From Gnomoniopsis sp. IMI 355080 (taxonomy: Eukaryota > Ascomycota > Sordariomycetes > Diaporthales > Gnomoniaceae): 64,000 nucleotides of DNA. This document shows positions 11,917 to 24,886 of this stretch, piece by piece. Numbering within the stretch: the stretch's first letter is position 1; each line of letters opens with the position of its first letter. A model generated the notes under the pieces. That model was not told where the DNA came from and made no database searches. It worked only from the letters and a program-made list of their open reading frames with translations. Made by a program: the position numbers and the translations under genes. The stretch spans positions 62,001 through 126,000 of the forward strand of contig JAPEVC010000084.1 of assembly GCA_027946555.1 (NCBI GenBank), in the 5' to 3' direction.

Positions 11917-12539
11917 GAGAATCCATGTTCGGATCTGCTGAGTCGTCCTAGAGCTTGTTTTCACTCCGTTCCTCTGGAACAGATTTATCAAGCTCGTGAT
12001 ATCCACTGATAAGAATGCCATGGAGGGAAAGACTGGGCTATAATCCTCAATTGCCAGAATAGACATGGAACCAGTTAACATATTTTTCAAAACCGTAGAA
12101 TCCAAGGGTGCGAGCAGATATTACACATCACACTAAGAACTGTGGATAGATCATTTTCCACTGTCGCGACTCTACTTAATACTAATGTTCTTAACAATCT
12201 ATTATAATGAGGTCAGCCTTCTGGCGGAACTGAACCCTATCTAGGTATCCTGTAAATCTCGCTGTGGTCACAGCATTTGTCGGCCTTGAAGGAACAAATA
12301 TTGTTCACTTTATTGTTGCCTCTTCCTTCTTCAACAACAGCGATTTCTGAATGATTCGACCCGGCCCTTAATGCATTGAAACAGCTGCCATCAATGTTAC
12401 TAATATTCCATGCCTCTACTATGTATTGGGTGATGAATTTATTGAGAGAAAACCTCTTGCTCCATGAAAGTGACTCCTGACTCAAATTCATATAGCCTTG
12501 AATCAGCTAAGTGGATTAATTACAAGACTCGGTAAAGCA

Positions 12540-13713
12540 CTATGCTATTCCTAGCTTCTGTGCCTCAGTCAGACCCGGGAATGGAATAATTTCGACATTC
12601 TTGTCAAAGTTATCCCCAGGACCAGCAGTGTTTCTATAACGTAAGCCTCGCACAGGATCGTTGCTCCACTTGCGCAATGCGGTCCAGTCTCTGCACATGA
12701 ACTGTTGATCGTCGGTAACGTGGCCTTGTGCAAAGCCATTGACATACGACATGGGCGTTGCGTCGGCCAGGCACATAATTGCTTCGCGAATGGCATTGAG
12801 GCAGTGAGCAACATGGCCCGGCCCCCATTGGGAAGACATATTCTGGTATCGATAACCATACTCCTCGGTAATACTGATCTAGTGTTGGTGCAGATAAGTA
12901 CTCCAGTCAGCTACGATTGACGCATATTCTGGGTCCGTGATTCCCAGCATTCCATGGAGACAAGCATACCCAGCAGTGCATTTGGTGGAATCCGCGGATG
13001 ATATATGTCTGCCGCCTAGACACGGTCGAATAGTACGCTGGTAGCTTGCTAACGGTGCCGTCAGGGTGTTTCCAATCTGCATATTTGCCATTGAGTAGCA
13101 CATTGGAGGCTGTTCAGGGCGATTTAGCGCAGTCCATTATGAGAGACGACCTTGCCATTATAATATCTTACAATTATGTATTGCTTTGATATGGGTAGTA
13201 GTTTGTTTCATCTTCGTAAAATTGTAGAATATGTCTTCGTCAAGGTAATAAGGTGAAGTAGGATCCGCTAGATAAGTCCACCGTGGAGGCTCGCCGATTT
13301 CTAGTCCGTTGAAAAGGTTGTAAGTTTCGAGGTTGTTTGCTCGTCTTCTCCGACTGGCTCTTCGAGGAAAGGAAATGAACAGCCGTACCTGGAGGAACAA
13401 AGCCATTTGGATCGCTCCCAATCCGAATGTTGTTACTAGTTCGGGTTCCAAAGACGTCGGGGTGGACCGCACATTGAAGAAGCACCAAAACAACAGCGAT
13501 TGTTTCAATCGCTAGACATACCCCGAGGAACCACACTGTCCGCTTCAACGAGATGGTTCGCAGATCTTCGGCGAAAGGGTCGAGCGGCTCGTCGTTATCA
13601 TCAGATGAACTTATGGCTACTGCTTTATACTTGCCTTTTTGCAGATTTGAATGCGATTGTGTTGATGGCGAGAAGAGTCTTTTGAATCTGTTTATGTAGA
13701 GCTCTGGAAACAT
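12540..13713 (-). CDS. UstYa-like (DUF3328) oxidase, UstYa-1
   Basis: Exons complement(12540-12878, 12970-13109, 13172-13300, 13389-13713) give 310 residues. UstYa-family proteins catalyse oxidative cyclisation, hydroxylation, desaturation or halogenation of fungal peptides. A single membrane helix lies at about residues 59-79. It is followed by 'GSDPNGFVPPE' and 'GEPPRWT', then the two family signatures: HQMHC at 193-197 and HVAHC at 220-224, with 'CLADATP' and 'CRDW' further on. All four exons join in phase, and the third intron falls just after the first HxxHC motif. It is a close relative of UstYa-2 at 23.3 kb: the second exon is 129 nt in both. It is divergent from PKS1 over a short promoter with one CGGACCG box. 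The start ATG at 13713 gives a cytosolic tail before the helix. Confidence 0.88.
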
Positions 13714-14224
13714 GGCTGGAGGCCGAACCTTTGGATTTCTCGATGCAATGTCAAAAAAGTGCTATACAGAGTTGAATTCACGTTACAGACTTGATCAATT
13801 TTCAGCAACATTTCATTATATCTACATGAATTGTGTCGGAGTAGCCTCGACGCTAGTGACGTTGAAATAACTTTTACTTACGCGAAGTGGGTTCGGACCG
13901 CAATTGTGCCAATTCGTGCAGCATAGGGTTCAGCTGGGGAACCGGGCACAGATTTTGTTATACCGAAGCTAGCGATCTCAATTCGGGCCTGACACAGCTC
14001 AAGCTCCAGCCCAATTGCAGGATTATAGGCAGTACTGCTATCATACTTTATGCATCTAGGTCTGGGGGGCCGCTTGCTCACTTGGCTCAGCAGTACCGGC
14101 AGCTTAGCTAGAAGAACGTTCCGAAAACCTACTAAACAAGATTCCAATCTTGAAATACTAACATCCAATTTTTTTATGGATGTACATGCAAGCCAGATAC
14201 AATTTATAGGTCAAACGTGAGACC
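13714..14224. promoter_or_regulatory. Bidirectional promoter UstYa-1 / PKS1
   Basis: A 511-bp divergent promoter with no convincing gene. One CGGACCG box at 13894 could serve both genes. Confidence 0.6.
13894..13900 (-). promoter_or_regulatory. CGGWCCG box, UstYa-1/PKS1 promoter
   Basis: Exact palindrome, CGGTCCGAAC on the minus strand. It lies 181 bp upstream of UstYa-1 and 325 bp upstream of PKS1. Confidence 0.6.
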
Positions 14225-17200
14225 ATGACAAATTCTGCCAGATTCCACACTTCCACAGGCGAGACGCCTGGTCCTGATGGCAGAAAATCGGATCCAATGC
14301 CAATTGCCATCTGCGGCATTGGCATGCGCCTTCCAGGCAGTCTCAACACGCCCACAGCGCTTTACGACTTCCTCGCCTCAGGGCGTGATGCTAGGTCACC
14401 GCCCGAACGCGAACGCTATAATTCCAAAGCACATATGTTCCGCAACATAATTGGTCAACCGCAGCCTTTGCCGGGGCCGGAGGGCTACTGGCTTTCCCAC
14501 CAGGACGTGACGACATTCGACCCATGCTTGTTGCAAGACATGAACTTGAGCCGCAAGGAAGCCGCCAAAATTGACCCGCTGCAACATCTGCTACTACGTG
14601 TGGCCTGGGAGGCGCTGGAGAATGCGGGCGAGACGGATTGGGCTGATCAGAACATTGGGTGCTACGTTGGGACCTTTGGCGACGACTGGCGCGAGCTGCA
14701 GGCCAAGGATGATCTAGATGAGGGGGCATACCGGCTCACGGGCTATATGCCTTTTGCTCAAGCCAACCGCATTTCGTACGCGCTGAATTTGCGCGGACCC
14801 AGCATGACCGTTCGAACGGCATGTTCGGCTGGCGGCGTGGCTGTCCATCTCGCATGTCAGGCGATCCGGGACGGGGACTGCGATAGTGCTCTTGTTGCGT
14901 CGGCAAACCTGCTGCTAGATCCGGGATTCACCCACATCATGGCCAACGAGGGTGTGCTGTCCCCGGAGGCGTCATGTAAGACGTTTGACGCTCGCGCCGA
15001 TGGATATGCGCGGGCCGAAGCCGCCAACTGCCTCTTCGTCAAGAGATTGGACCGCGCGCTGGCTGATGGCAACGTCATTCATGCCGTGATTCGAGGTTCG
15101 GCTTGCAACTCGGATGGTCGGACGGCTGGGCTGACGACTCCAAATCCGTTGGCTCAGGAAGAGGTGATACGGATGGCATATAGCCGCGCCGGCATAGACA
15201 AGACGGACATCTGCAAAACAGGGCTTGTAGAGTGTCATGGAACTGGCACGGCGGTTGGAGACGTTGTTGAAGCCTGTACGATCGCCAAGGTCTTTGACGG
15301 TAAGGGAGTATATATCAGCTCGGTTCGTTGTCATCAACTTCCATGGTTCTGTTCATAAGTGAATGTGTTGAAGGTGCTGACATGCTAGGCAAATTCTGCA
15401 GGTCAAGCCCAACCTTGGTCATTCTGAGGGTGCTTCTACCATTACAAGCATCATAAAGGCCGTTGTCGAGCTACAGAATCGCACGATACTCCCCAATATT
15501 AAATTTGAGCAACTTAACGCAAGCAGTACGTCCATATCCTATAGTGCAGGATCAGTTTGAGAACATCTCTGAAATTTCTGATATTAGTCCCCTTCAAATC
15601 AGCTGGACTTCAAGTGACGAAGACATGCCTTCCTTGGCCTCAAGATCGTCTGGAAAGAGTCGGCGTGAGTAGCTACGGAATTGGTGGGACCAATGTGCAT
15701 GTGAGTGATCAGATGATTGGGAGGGGTTCCCATGAAAAGATGGACTAGCCTGTCTTGTATACGGTTCAGTGCACACGCACGAAGGAATTGTTTGCTTACA
15801 TCCAATGCCGCAGATCATTTTGGAGTCCGCCGCCTCTTTTGGTACTTCAAATCCATCAGCGACAGGACTACTGGGAGCAGACACCCCCCCACGATCACCT
15901 CCGCTGATATGGGCAGGGCCATCACTGCTCGTATTCTCAGCTTTCAATGAGAAGTCGCTGAAGGAAAGCATCACTTCGACAATACAATATCTCAAACGCC
16001 ACCCATTGAGGCTGCAGCATGTGGCATATACGCTGTTATACCGGCGCCGTCGCCTCCCTTTGCGGGCATTCCTCGTCATCAAGGACGTAGCAGCTTGGAT
16101 GGAGTTGGACATTGCCGAGACTCTCCCAGCAATAAGGTGCCTCCCAGCGGCTCACAACCAAGTGCCGATATTTGTTTTCACCGGCCAAGGCGCTCAGTGG
16201 CCACGCATGGGCGCTGAGCTGCTGAAAGAAGTGCCCGCATTCCGCGCCGACATCAGAGCGATGGAGGCTGCGTTGCAGAGTAAACTTCCTGCAAGCCACC
16301 GACCCAGGTGGAGTATCGCTGGCGAAATAATGAAGAGTGGAGCCAGTAGCCGCCTGGCTGATGCCGCGATAGCCCAGCCCGTGTGCACAGCTGTGCAGGT
16401 GGCCCTCGTGCGGCATCTCCAGCGCCACGGCGTCAGTCCTTCCGGAGGTGTGGTGGGACATTCAAGCGGCGAGATCGCGGCGGCATTTGCGGCCGGGGTA
16501 CTGACTATGACTGAGGCTATAGTCGTGGCGTACTATCGAGGATGGGTGATCTCTCAGCAGAATAGTGAACAGCTCAGGGAACGCCGGGGCGGCATGGCAG
16601 CGGTGGGCCTTGGAAAGCACCAGGTCGGACGTTTTCTGGCATCACGACCTGGCGTTGTCGTTGCGTGTGAGAACAGTATCAGCAGCGTCACGCTGTCGGG
16701 AGATCTCATAGCTCTCGAGAGTGTCCTTGAGGAAATCAAGGCTGCCCATCAAGAAGTTTTAGTCCGCTTATTGAAAGTTGACACGGCCTACCACTCACGT
16801 AAGTTGGTTGGAGAAACTCTCACACTACCAGACTCTGTCGCAAAGCTGCTGGGCTTGTTGACTGACACTGTCCGCTGTTCAGACCACATGGAGGCTGTGG
16901 GAAGTACATACACAGCCCTCATAGGACCTCATTTGGAGCCCAAGAAGCCGCGGCTCCCGTTAGCATCCTCAGTGTCCGGAACTCTCGTCGACAGCTTTTC
17001 AGATTTTGGGGCCGAGTATTGGCAGCGAAACCTTCAGCAACCCGTGCTCTTCCGCCAGGCCGTGGGCTGCCTCATCAACAGTCGAGCCGGAGGAATGACC
17101 GGGCCCATCCTAGAGGTAGGTCCGCACTCGGCTCTCGCTGGTCCTCTGAAGCAGATATACAGGGAGCATGGCGGTGGCGGTGGGCAGCGGGAAATAGCAT

Positions 17201-20200
17201 ACACACCAGTCCTCCAGCGCAAATGTCACGCCGTAGCCTCCTTCCTCAGCGCCCTCGGCCACTTGCACTGCCTAGGCGTCCCCAACGTGCTGCTACCCCT
17301 TCCACCAGCCCAGAAAGGCCTATTAGATGGCAGAGGCACAGAAAGGCCAGTTGCAATGCCCATGACGCCCCTGACGGATTTGCCGCCGTACCCATGGGAT
17401 CTCAGCCGTGTATGCTACGATCCGCGCTCCACGCGGGCCTTGCGGGAATGGAACTTCCCGCGAGCGCGCCCGCACGAGCTCCTTGGCCAGCCTGTCAGGA
17501 CATGCTGCGGCGCGGCGCCTCAGTGGCGTTGTGTCGTATCACTCGATGCGGTGCCCTGGATGAGTGATCATTGCATACGCAACGAGGTACTGTTCCCGGC
17601 AGCCGCGTTTGTAGCGATGGCAGGTGAGTTGGCGCAGCACCTATCCACGCCAGAGTCGGAGTCTCTGGAGAATGGCGGTAGTAACGGTTTCATGCTACGA
17701 GACGTCCATATCGAGAATGCGTTGGTAATGTGCCCGGGGCAGAATGTTGAGATCTTCACCGAAGCACGCCCTGTACAGCAGTGCTCCGAGCTTGACGGCA
17801 GTGTTGCACCGCAGTGGTGGGAGATCTCCATTTGGTCACTGCAGACCGGTCCAGAGGAAGCCCATGACACTTGGCTGAGGCACTGTTCCTGTCGCGCAAA
17901 GGCTGCTATCGGACAGAACCACCAAGATATCCGGACACCCAAGCAACTGGAGCCTTTGGTGTCGAAAATGGAGAATGTTGAGGGATCTCATTTGCGACTT
18001 ATCGATTCTGCAAGGTGGTACAAGGCCTTGCGGAGAGTGGGTTATAAATACGGCCCTGGTTTCCGAGGGGCGCAAGGCATCAGAGTGGCTACTCCATCCT
18101 CTACTGCTCACTTTAGTGTACAACAGAGTGCCCTGGATGATGATGATAATGATGATGGCGCGGTCGGACATCCCACGCATAATCGACTATTCGCGACATA
18201 TACCATGCATCCAACCATGATCGATCATATGCTTCAAGCTTTGCTTGTCGCTGCCCACGGTGGTGAGGCTCGGCGCCTGGACAGGCTGTGGCTTCCTACT
18301 AGGATCGAAGAGATTTTCATCAGTCGTTGCGAAAAGAAGCCACAATCCAAGCTGCAGTACACTTCTGAGAAGCTTCACATACAGGCAGAAGCAAAAACAC
18401 TCAGCTACGGGAATGCACTGGGCTACGCTGGCTCGAGAACCCAGTCTTGGTCGACGAGGTTGACTACCTGGTTCAGGGGCGTGCACTTCTCGCCGCTCGG
18501 TTCTTTGCATGACGATAGCAGCTTCGGTCGACAATACGCCCTGGAGCTGGATTTCAAGCCAGACATCGAGTGGATTGACCCTTCGATGCTTGTCAAACGT
18601 CAGTCCCTACCTAGACAGATTGAATATATTCAGGGCGAGATTCAAGAGCTGTGGGATCTTTTTGCCCACAATCTTCGGGAAACAATCCAGGGGCTCGACA
18701 TGGAAGAGCCTCGGGCAGATCACATGGTCAAGCATTACGAATGGATCCAGCAGTACACGCCACCAAAGAAGTCGTCTCTCTCCTCGTCGAGCTTGGAGAC
18801 GTCCGCTGTGAATGAGATACAGCGGCAAGATCGAATCAATACTTTGATAGCCACACTCCAATCCCAACATTTATCAAGTGGTGAGGCGGCGGCAGCAACT
18901 CTGCTCAAGAGATGCCACGATCATGCCCCGGCACTGTTGACAGGCAAAATCAACGTTCTGGATCTCCTGTTGCGAGATCACGCCCTGCACAGCCTCTACG
19001 ACTGGATGAACTCGCTCTGGTGCTACCGAGGTTTCTTCCAGCTTCTCTCGCATAAGCATGGACGCTACCTCAAAATATTGGAAATCGGCGCGGGGACTGG
19101 TGGTCTGACAGCCCGAGCCCTGCGCGACTTGGCAGCGAACATAGACATTGCAACTGAACACAAAAGGCCCATCTTTGGAAAATACGTTTTCACCGACGTC
19201 TCAGCCGGCTTCTTTGCGGCGGCCAAAAAGCGCTTTGCGTGGGTCCCACATGGCTTGATGGACTACGCTGTGCTGGATATCAGCCGTGACCCGCGTGAGC
19301 AGGGATTCCAGTCCGCCGAGTATGACCTTGTTATTGCGAGCAACGTGCTCCATGCCACGCCGGATCTCAACCAAACGCTGCGCAACGTCAACATGTTGCT
19401 GAAGCCTGACGGGCGCTTGCTTCTGCAAGAGTTGGCCTGCACCGACACTAAGTGGATCAACTTCATCATGGGCTTCCTGCCCGGGTGGTGGACGGGCCTC
19501 GATGACCCGACAGATCGACGCTTGCGAGAGCCGTATCTGTCGCCTGACCAGTGGAATGAGCGACTAGTTGGAGCTGGCTTCCAGGCGGCCGAGATGGTTG
19601 TGTACGATGCCAAACCGCCGCTGCAGCTGAATGCTACCATCGTGGCCAGACCAGCGAGCACCATGCCAGCATCTGAGAATCAACACAAACCCGCCACAGT
19701 AACAGACGGCAAAGAAGGGCGCAACCGTAAACTCTTGCTTTTGTTGCCAGTGTGCACCGACACAAGTGTTCCGCCCGTCGTGCAAACACTACAGCGTGGC
19801 TTCGAGAGTCACGGCTGGTCAGTGTCTCTCCTTCACATCGGGGGTCGACGAATCAATGCAATAATCCTCGGTAAAGGACCGATGATAGTATCTGTACTCG
19901 ACCTCGTCGAGAAGGACGGCTGGTTCTTCGACTTCGGAACGGACAAGCTGGAGGCTTTTCAGCAGCTCATTAGCGCGATGCAGACTGTGGAAGCCAGGAT
20001 GCTATGGCTGACACGGCCGTGCCAAGTATCGCCGGTGGCAAACCCTAACTTTGCTCTCTGCCTTGGGGTCGCCAGGACGGTGCGTGTCGAGTCACATGTC
20101 CCATTTGCGACGCTTGAAATCGATCAGGTTCTGGATGATGGTGACAAAGAGGCCTGTGACGCCATCCATCGCGTAGTCTTGAGGCTTAGCCTTGATAATA

Positions 20201-22842
20201 ATCCCGACGGCCTGTTCAACAACGGCTCCTCGCCGATTGATGCAGACATGGAGTTCTCGTACAACTCTGTGTCGAACAACAAAGCCACTAGGGGAATACT
20301 TATTCCGAGGGCGCGACCGGTCTCTATCACTAATGCCATTCTGAATGCTCGCGGTGGAACAGGCACAGCCTTGGGCGCTGATAGTAAAGAAAGAGGCGTC
20401 GTGCATCCCTGTCAGCCTGACCTGTCACTCATCACCGCCCGCCCAGGAGCTCTTGAAAGCCTTGAGTGGCGTAGGTATCGTCCCAAAACGACCCTTGCAG
20501 CAGGGGAGGTCCAGGTCGCAGTCCAAGCCTCGGGTCTCAACTTCAAAGACGTGGTCGTGGCCATGGGAATCATCAAAGGGCCAGGGACCGAGTCGTTTGC
20601 CGCACTTGGCTGCGAAGCCGCAGGCATCGTCAGCGACGTTGGTGCTTCTGTATCGCACCTTGCCGTGGGCGACAGAGTTATCATCTTGGCGCCACACGCA
20701 GGCTGTTTCTCGACCACCGTTCAAGCCGATGCCCGGCTGTGCGTCCGCATTCCGCAGACCATGACCACCACAGCGGCAGCGAGCATAGCGTGCGTCTTCA
20801 CTACAGTGCTGCGCAGCCTGCTGGACAAGGCGAACATCAAAGCCGGTCAGACGGTGCTGATTCATAGCGCGGCCGGTGGAATCGGGCTCGCCGCGCTGCA
20901 GGTGGCGCGGTATGTGGGCGTGAAGGCATCAGATACGTACGCGACCGCCGGGTCCGCAGACAAACGACGCTTTCTCATGGGAGAGCCTTGGAATATTCCG
21001 GCCGAGAACATTTTTAGCTCGCGGAGCGAGTCTTTTGTCGACAGCATTTTTGGTGCTACATGCGGGCGCGGCGTCGATGTGGTACTTAATTCGCTCTCGG
21101 GGGACCTCATGCACGCGTCGTGGCGGTGCGTTGCGGCGAGCGGGACGATGGTTGAGCTGGGAAAAAGGGACATCTTGAGCGGCGGCGGCGGATCCTGCGG
21201 CGGCAAGCTTGCCATGGCGCCATTCGACGACAATAGGACATTTGCGGCGGTCGACATGGCTCGGCTAGCTGTGCAGGACCCAGACGCGGTGGGGCGCCTC
21301 ATGGTGCAGATGGTCGACCTTTACGAGCATGGGTTCATCGTACCGCTTGAACCATTGAAGGTTTTTCGGGCCGGGGAGGTCGTGGATGCCTTCCGTAGTC
21401 TGTCTGCTGATGGCCATGTTGGCAAGGTTGTGGTAGATATGGACGGTTGGGTGGAGCAGGCTCAAGAACTCGCGCAGTCTGCTCGAATCTCCAAGTCTCT
21501 CTGGAGAGAACCGCCCGTGCCCGTATTCAACCCTGCAGCTATTTATATCCTTGTTGGCGGCCTTGGTGGCATCGGAGTGTCCATCGCAAGGTGGATGGTT
21601 GCCTACGGGGCGCGATCGCTTTGCTTCCTTTCGCGATCCGCTGGCCAGGGGCGTCAGGAGGAGGCAGCTGTGTTGAGAGAGCTTCAATGCATGGGCTGCG
21701 AAGTCATTGCATTGGCCTGCGATGTCAGCGATGAGAGCTCCGTCAGACACTGTATTTCGGGCATACACAAGCGTATCGCAGGCGTCCTGTTCCTGCCCAT
21801 GGTTCTCGCGGACGCGGCATTGCAAGACATGTCGATCAGCAAGTGGCAAGCAGCCAATGAACCCAAAGTATGCGGTGCGTGGAACATGCACAATGCTCTG
21901 TTGGCAGCAGCAGGACATGGTGGGAAGCCTGGACAGCAGCAGCAGCAGCAGCAGCCGCCAAAATCGTTGGATTTCTTCGTGCTCTTCAGCAGCACGTCAG
22001 GTCTCTGTGGGTACCCCGGGCAAGTCAACTATGCGGCGGCCAACTCATTCCTGGATGCTTTCTCACGGTACCGTCGCGGCCTTGGCCTCTCGTGCGCGGT
22101 ACTGGATATGGGCCCTGTCGAGGACGTGGGATACGTGAGCAAGTCAGCCGAGATCCAGGACACGATGACCAGAGCCGGCACGAAGCTCGTGACGGAGCGC
22201 GAGATGCTGGCGGCTCTGCAGCTTGCTATGGCAAGATCATCACCCACCTGCAAGGAGCCTCCACCAGTTCTCACCACCATGTCTGTATCTGCAGGAGTAG
22301 AGGAATCTGCTCAATTGGGCGTCGGCTTCGACGTGACGGTGCCGCTAGACAATCCGCAAAACGCGGTTTTATGGAAACGAGACGCGCGCATGGTGACACT
22401 AACGCATCATTCCAAAGTGCCCGATGGTGGTGCTGGATTTGAACATGATAAGTCCAGTAGAGCTGCCACTGTATTCTCCGACATCGTCCGAGGCCTGCAG
22501 GAGCGTAGCCTGCGCAACAGCTCCCCGTCCTCACCTGAGCTGGAAAGTCCGGCCACTTTGATGGCCATCGCGAGTGGGATCAAGGCCCACGTTTTTAGTC
22601 TTCTATCGCGAGAACATAGCAGTGAAGAAATGGATAGCGATCTGGACACGTTGTCATGGGCGTCGCTGGGCGTGGATTCGTTGGTCACCATCGAGATGAA
22701 GAGTTGGTGGCAACGTGCATTTGGCGCGAGGATCGCCACGTCCCAGCTGCTGAATTCAGCAAATCTGTTGCAGCTTGCAAGTCTGGCGGTGGCTCAAATT
22801 GAGGAATCAAAGAGCAGTCAAGGAGGTCCAAAATGTAGCTAG
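14225..22842 (+). CDS. Highly reducing polyketide synthase PKS1 (KS-AT-DH-CMeT-ER-KR-ACP)
   Basis: Exons 14225-15322, 15402-15525, 15588-15700, 15814-16798 and 16883-22842 give 2759 residues. An iterative type I synthase that builds a reduced, C-methylated chain. Approximate order: KS (Cys200 in TACSAGG, 'ECHGTGT', 'GHSEGAS'), AT from residue 565 (Ser in GHSSGE near 662), DH (His in 'SDHCIRNEVLFP' near 1002, Asp in 'HPTMIDHML' near 1217), CMeT ('LEIGAGTGG' near 1505), ER ('GLNFKDVV' near 1990, 'AAGGIGLAALQVA' near 2100), KR ('VGGLGGIG' near 2330, Tyr in 'VNYAAAN' near 2488), ACP (Ser in GVDSL near 2705). No release domain. The 84-bp fourth intron is in frame and free of stops; removing it restores the usual 'YHSHHMEAVG' of the AT. 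A short poly-Gln run lies in the KR region. All reductive domains look intact. Confidence 0.95.
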
Positions 22843-23257
22843 GGATTAACATGATTCGATTGTCGCTGTTCTGATCGTCAATCGATATGTTGATGTTGTA
22901 ATTGTTGGTTGCTAGGAAGGTTGAAAGCTGCGGCTATACTTGACGTGAGCCCTGTAGCCTTCGGCTACCTCAAGCTCAGACCCACAATCTCATTGGTTCA
23001 GACAACGCATGACGGATTAGACATTTCGACAGATAGGCCATTACTTGCGTATTAAAAATTTCATGCAGTGCGACCATGAAGCAATTGCACTTTGAAAATG
23101 GACTTCAAGTTGTACCGGTCGTTTTGTTTACTAGTTGCAAGCGTAGATAGCTGATTTAATAGATATCTAGGTAAGGCCCGTATAGGCCTGGATAGGATAG
23201 CCCAAGTGGCAGGATATCAGAGCATCCTCCATTTAGTCCTTAGGACCCATTATCTTC
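22843..23257. other. Intergenic, PKS1 / UstYa-2 convergent ends
   Basis: No gene recognised. There is a CTAGGTAAGG-type element near 23167 and otherwise nothing distinctive. Confidence 0.5.
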
Positions 23258-24531
23258 TCACAAATCTCTGTCTAACTCCACGTACGTATCTGGATCATCA
23301 GGGTCGGCAACATTTACCCACCGCACTGCTCGGATCGGGTCGTGTGCCCACTCTCTCAACGCATAAAAGTCTCGACACCAAGCTTGTTGCCCATCTGTTG
23401 TGTGCCCTACGCCCCTAAAAGGTGTTCAAAAAGTATCTTAGTAAGTAAAGGACTAAGATTGGTGTTCCTGGATGATCGGGGTACGAACTTGTCGTGGAGG
23501 GGGGAAAGGCTTCTTTTGGAGGGGTGCTTACATTCCGTGAATATACGAGATGGGCGTCGCATCAGCCAGACACGTCACTGCTGCACGCAGCGTGTTGATA
23601 CAGTGGATCACATGACCAGTCGTCCACTTGGAAGTCACGTTATGAATTCGGTAGCCGACGTCTTCCATGAGAATTGTCTGAGTCGTGGACCAGATTTAAG
23701 TCAGCGTAAGGTTGGTTCTCCGCCAAAGCTAAAGAGGTCATGTTTGTTCACAAATGGATATGTGGAGTTGAGCTTACCACACAATGCATTTGATGAAATG
23801 CTCGAAGGCTGTATAACTCTGAGCCTTTGCGTGTAGTATATGGTGGTAGTGGGGTTTTGTTATCCTCGAAGTCCATATATGTACTGTAGTGCCCATCTAT
23901 ATGCACTCCAGATGCTTGTTTTTAAAAACGATCAGCAATAATTTATCTTGAACTGTATTTGACAAGGTCGAATGTAAGAGCAGGAGACTTACCATTATGC
24001 ACCATTTTGAAGCGCTGCGCAGCGTTTCGAATATTATCCATGGAATCAAACGTGTCATTGGGGAAGTGGTGGACATCGCTCTCGTCATCGTACTTTGTCC
24101 ACCTGGGTGGTTCTCCGACTCCTATGAGTTGTGTGTATCAGCCAATTCGTGATCATTAAGTATCCTCGACCGTAAAGGGCACCGTAGTTCATACCTTGAG
24201 GAACAAAACCACTGGGATCCGTTCCTAGTTGAGGGACGCGAGCAGGATGGAATTGGTGACGAATGATGCTCAGAAGAAGTATGAAGATGATGAATCCTTC
24301 AACCCAGGCCCAGATCCGTGTATTTCTCAGATGTTTCTTAAGCCGTATATTTTCTCTGGTATCTCTATGTTGCCACCGGTCGCGAGGCTTGCTTTGGCTT
24401 CTTGTTGCAGCGTTATCTGGGATTTCTTCGTCAAGGGCGGGACGATCAGTTCCTTCCTCATCATCCTGTCCGGAATCGACCGGTTCATATCCTGCTACAC
24501 GGGATCGGCTCGTGTGGTAGATCTGTTCCAT
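23258..24531 (-). CDS. UstYa-like (DUF3328) oxidase, UstYa-2
   Basis: Exons complement(23258-23414, 23532-23677, 23778-23896, 23993-24121, 24195-24531) give 295 residues. Same family and design as UstYa-1. It has a charged N-terminal tail, a membrane helix at about 74-91, 'GTDPSGFVPQ', 'GEPPRWT', HQMHC at 190-194, HVIHC at 217-221, 'CLADATPISY' and a 'CRDF' stretch near the end. Exon 2 is 129 nt, as in UstYa-1, and the intron after the first HxxHC is conserved; an extra intron near 23.5 kb is specific to this copy. An upstream in-frame ATG at 24594 would lengthen the tail by 21 residues; I chose 24531 because the family usually starts with a short tail before 'YEPV'. It is divergent from the MFS transporter with two CGGWCCG boxes between. 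The reaction is unknown; oxidative cross-linking of the NRPS product is a reasonable guess. Confidence 0.85.
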
Positions 24532-24753
24532 GTTCACTAAAAGGATGGCTACTAGGTTTGTCTTTTTTGGTAGCAAACCAAAGAGATATGTCATTGATAG
24601 TCTAGAGATTGGGGCAATGGAGACGGGACTCACCCCAAAACGTTTCCAAGTAGTCGCCGAGTGTAGGATAAAATCTGAAGGCGTGGCCAATGCATTAACG
24701 TTATTGATACAGATTCAAGGGTTATTCATGACACCACCTATCTGTATATAGTA

Positions 24754-24760
24754 CGGTCCG
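24754..24760 (+). promoter_or_regulatory. CGGTCCG box, UstYa-2/MFS promoter
   Basis: Exact palindrome, extended CGGTCCGAAA on the plus strand, 223 bp upstream of the chosen UstYa-2 start. Confidence 0.6.
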
Positions 24761-24879
24761 AAACTAATTTCCTCAAGATTGAATTGGAAGTCTAGCTAAT
24801 TTGATATCCGTCGACGGTGCGGACGAGAGAGCATGAATCAGTAGTAAGTATAGTAGGTACCTGCACAAGCTTCCAACTT

Positions 24880-24886
24880 CGGACCG
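24880..24886 (-). promoter_or_regulatory. CGGWCCG box, UstYa-2/MFS promoter
   Basis: Exact palindrome flanked by a longer inverted repeat (CTTCGGACCGAAAG), 186 bp upstream of the transporter start. Confidence 0.6.

Larger units (their letters stand above)
11428..12539. other. Intergenic between thioesterase promoter and UstYa-1 3' end
   Basis: About 1.1 kb without a recognisable gene. The short open stretches on the minus strand (11623-11835, 11851-12105, 12237-12491) show no known motif. It holds the two CGGACCG boxes at 11872 and 11910 and a near match (CGGACCA, 11806) that can serve the thioesterase promoter. Confidence 0.5.

Noticed and set aside
16799..16882. Reading the 28 codons after 'YHS' in PKS1 as coding sequence
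   Set aside because: The segment has GTAAGT and CAG borders and a CTGAC branch site. Its removal restores the AT motif seen in other HR-PKSs.
17019..17567. A 182-codon open frame on the plus strand inside PKS1, in another frame
   Set aside because: It lies entirely within the AT-DH linker and DH coding sequence of PKS1 and has no family features; it is a shadow frame of GC-rich coding DNA.
21933..21956. CAG repeat in PKS1 (poly-Gln)
   Set aside because: A short low-complexity tract in a loop of the KR region; common in fungal PKS genes and not a separate feature.
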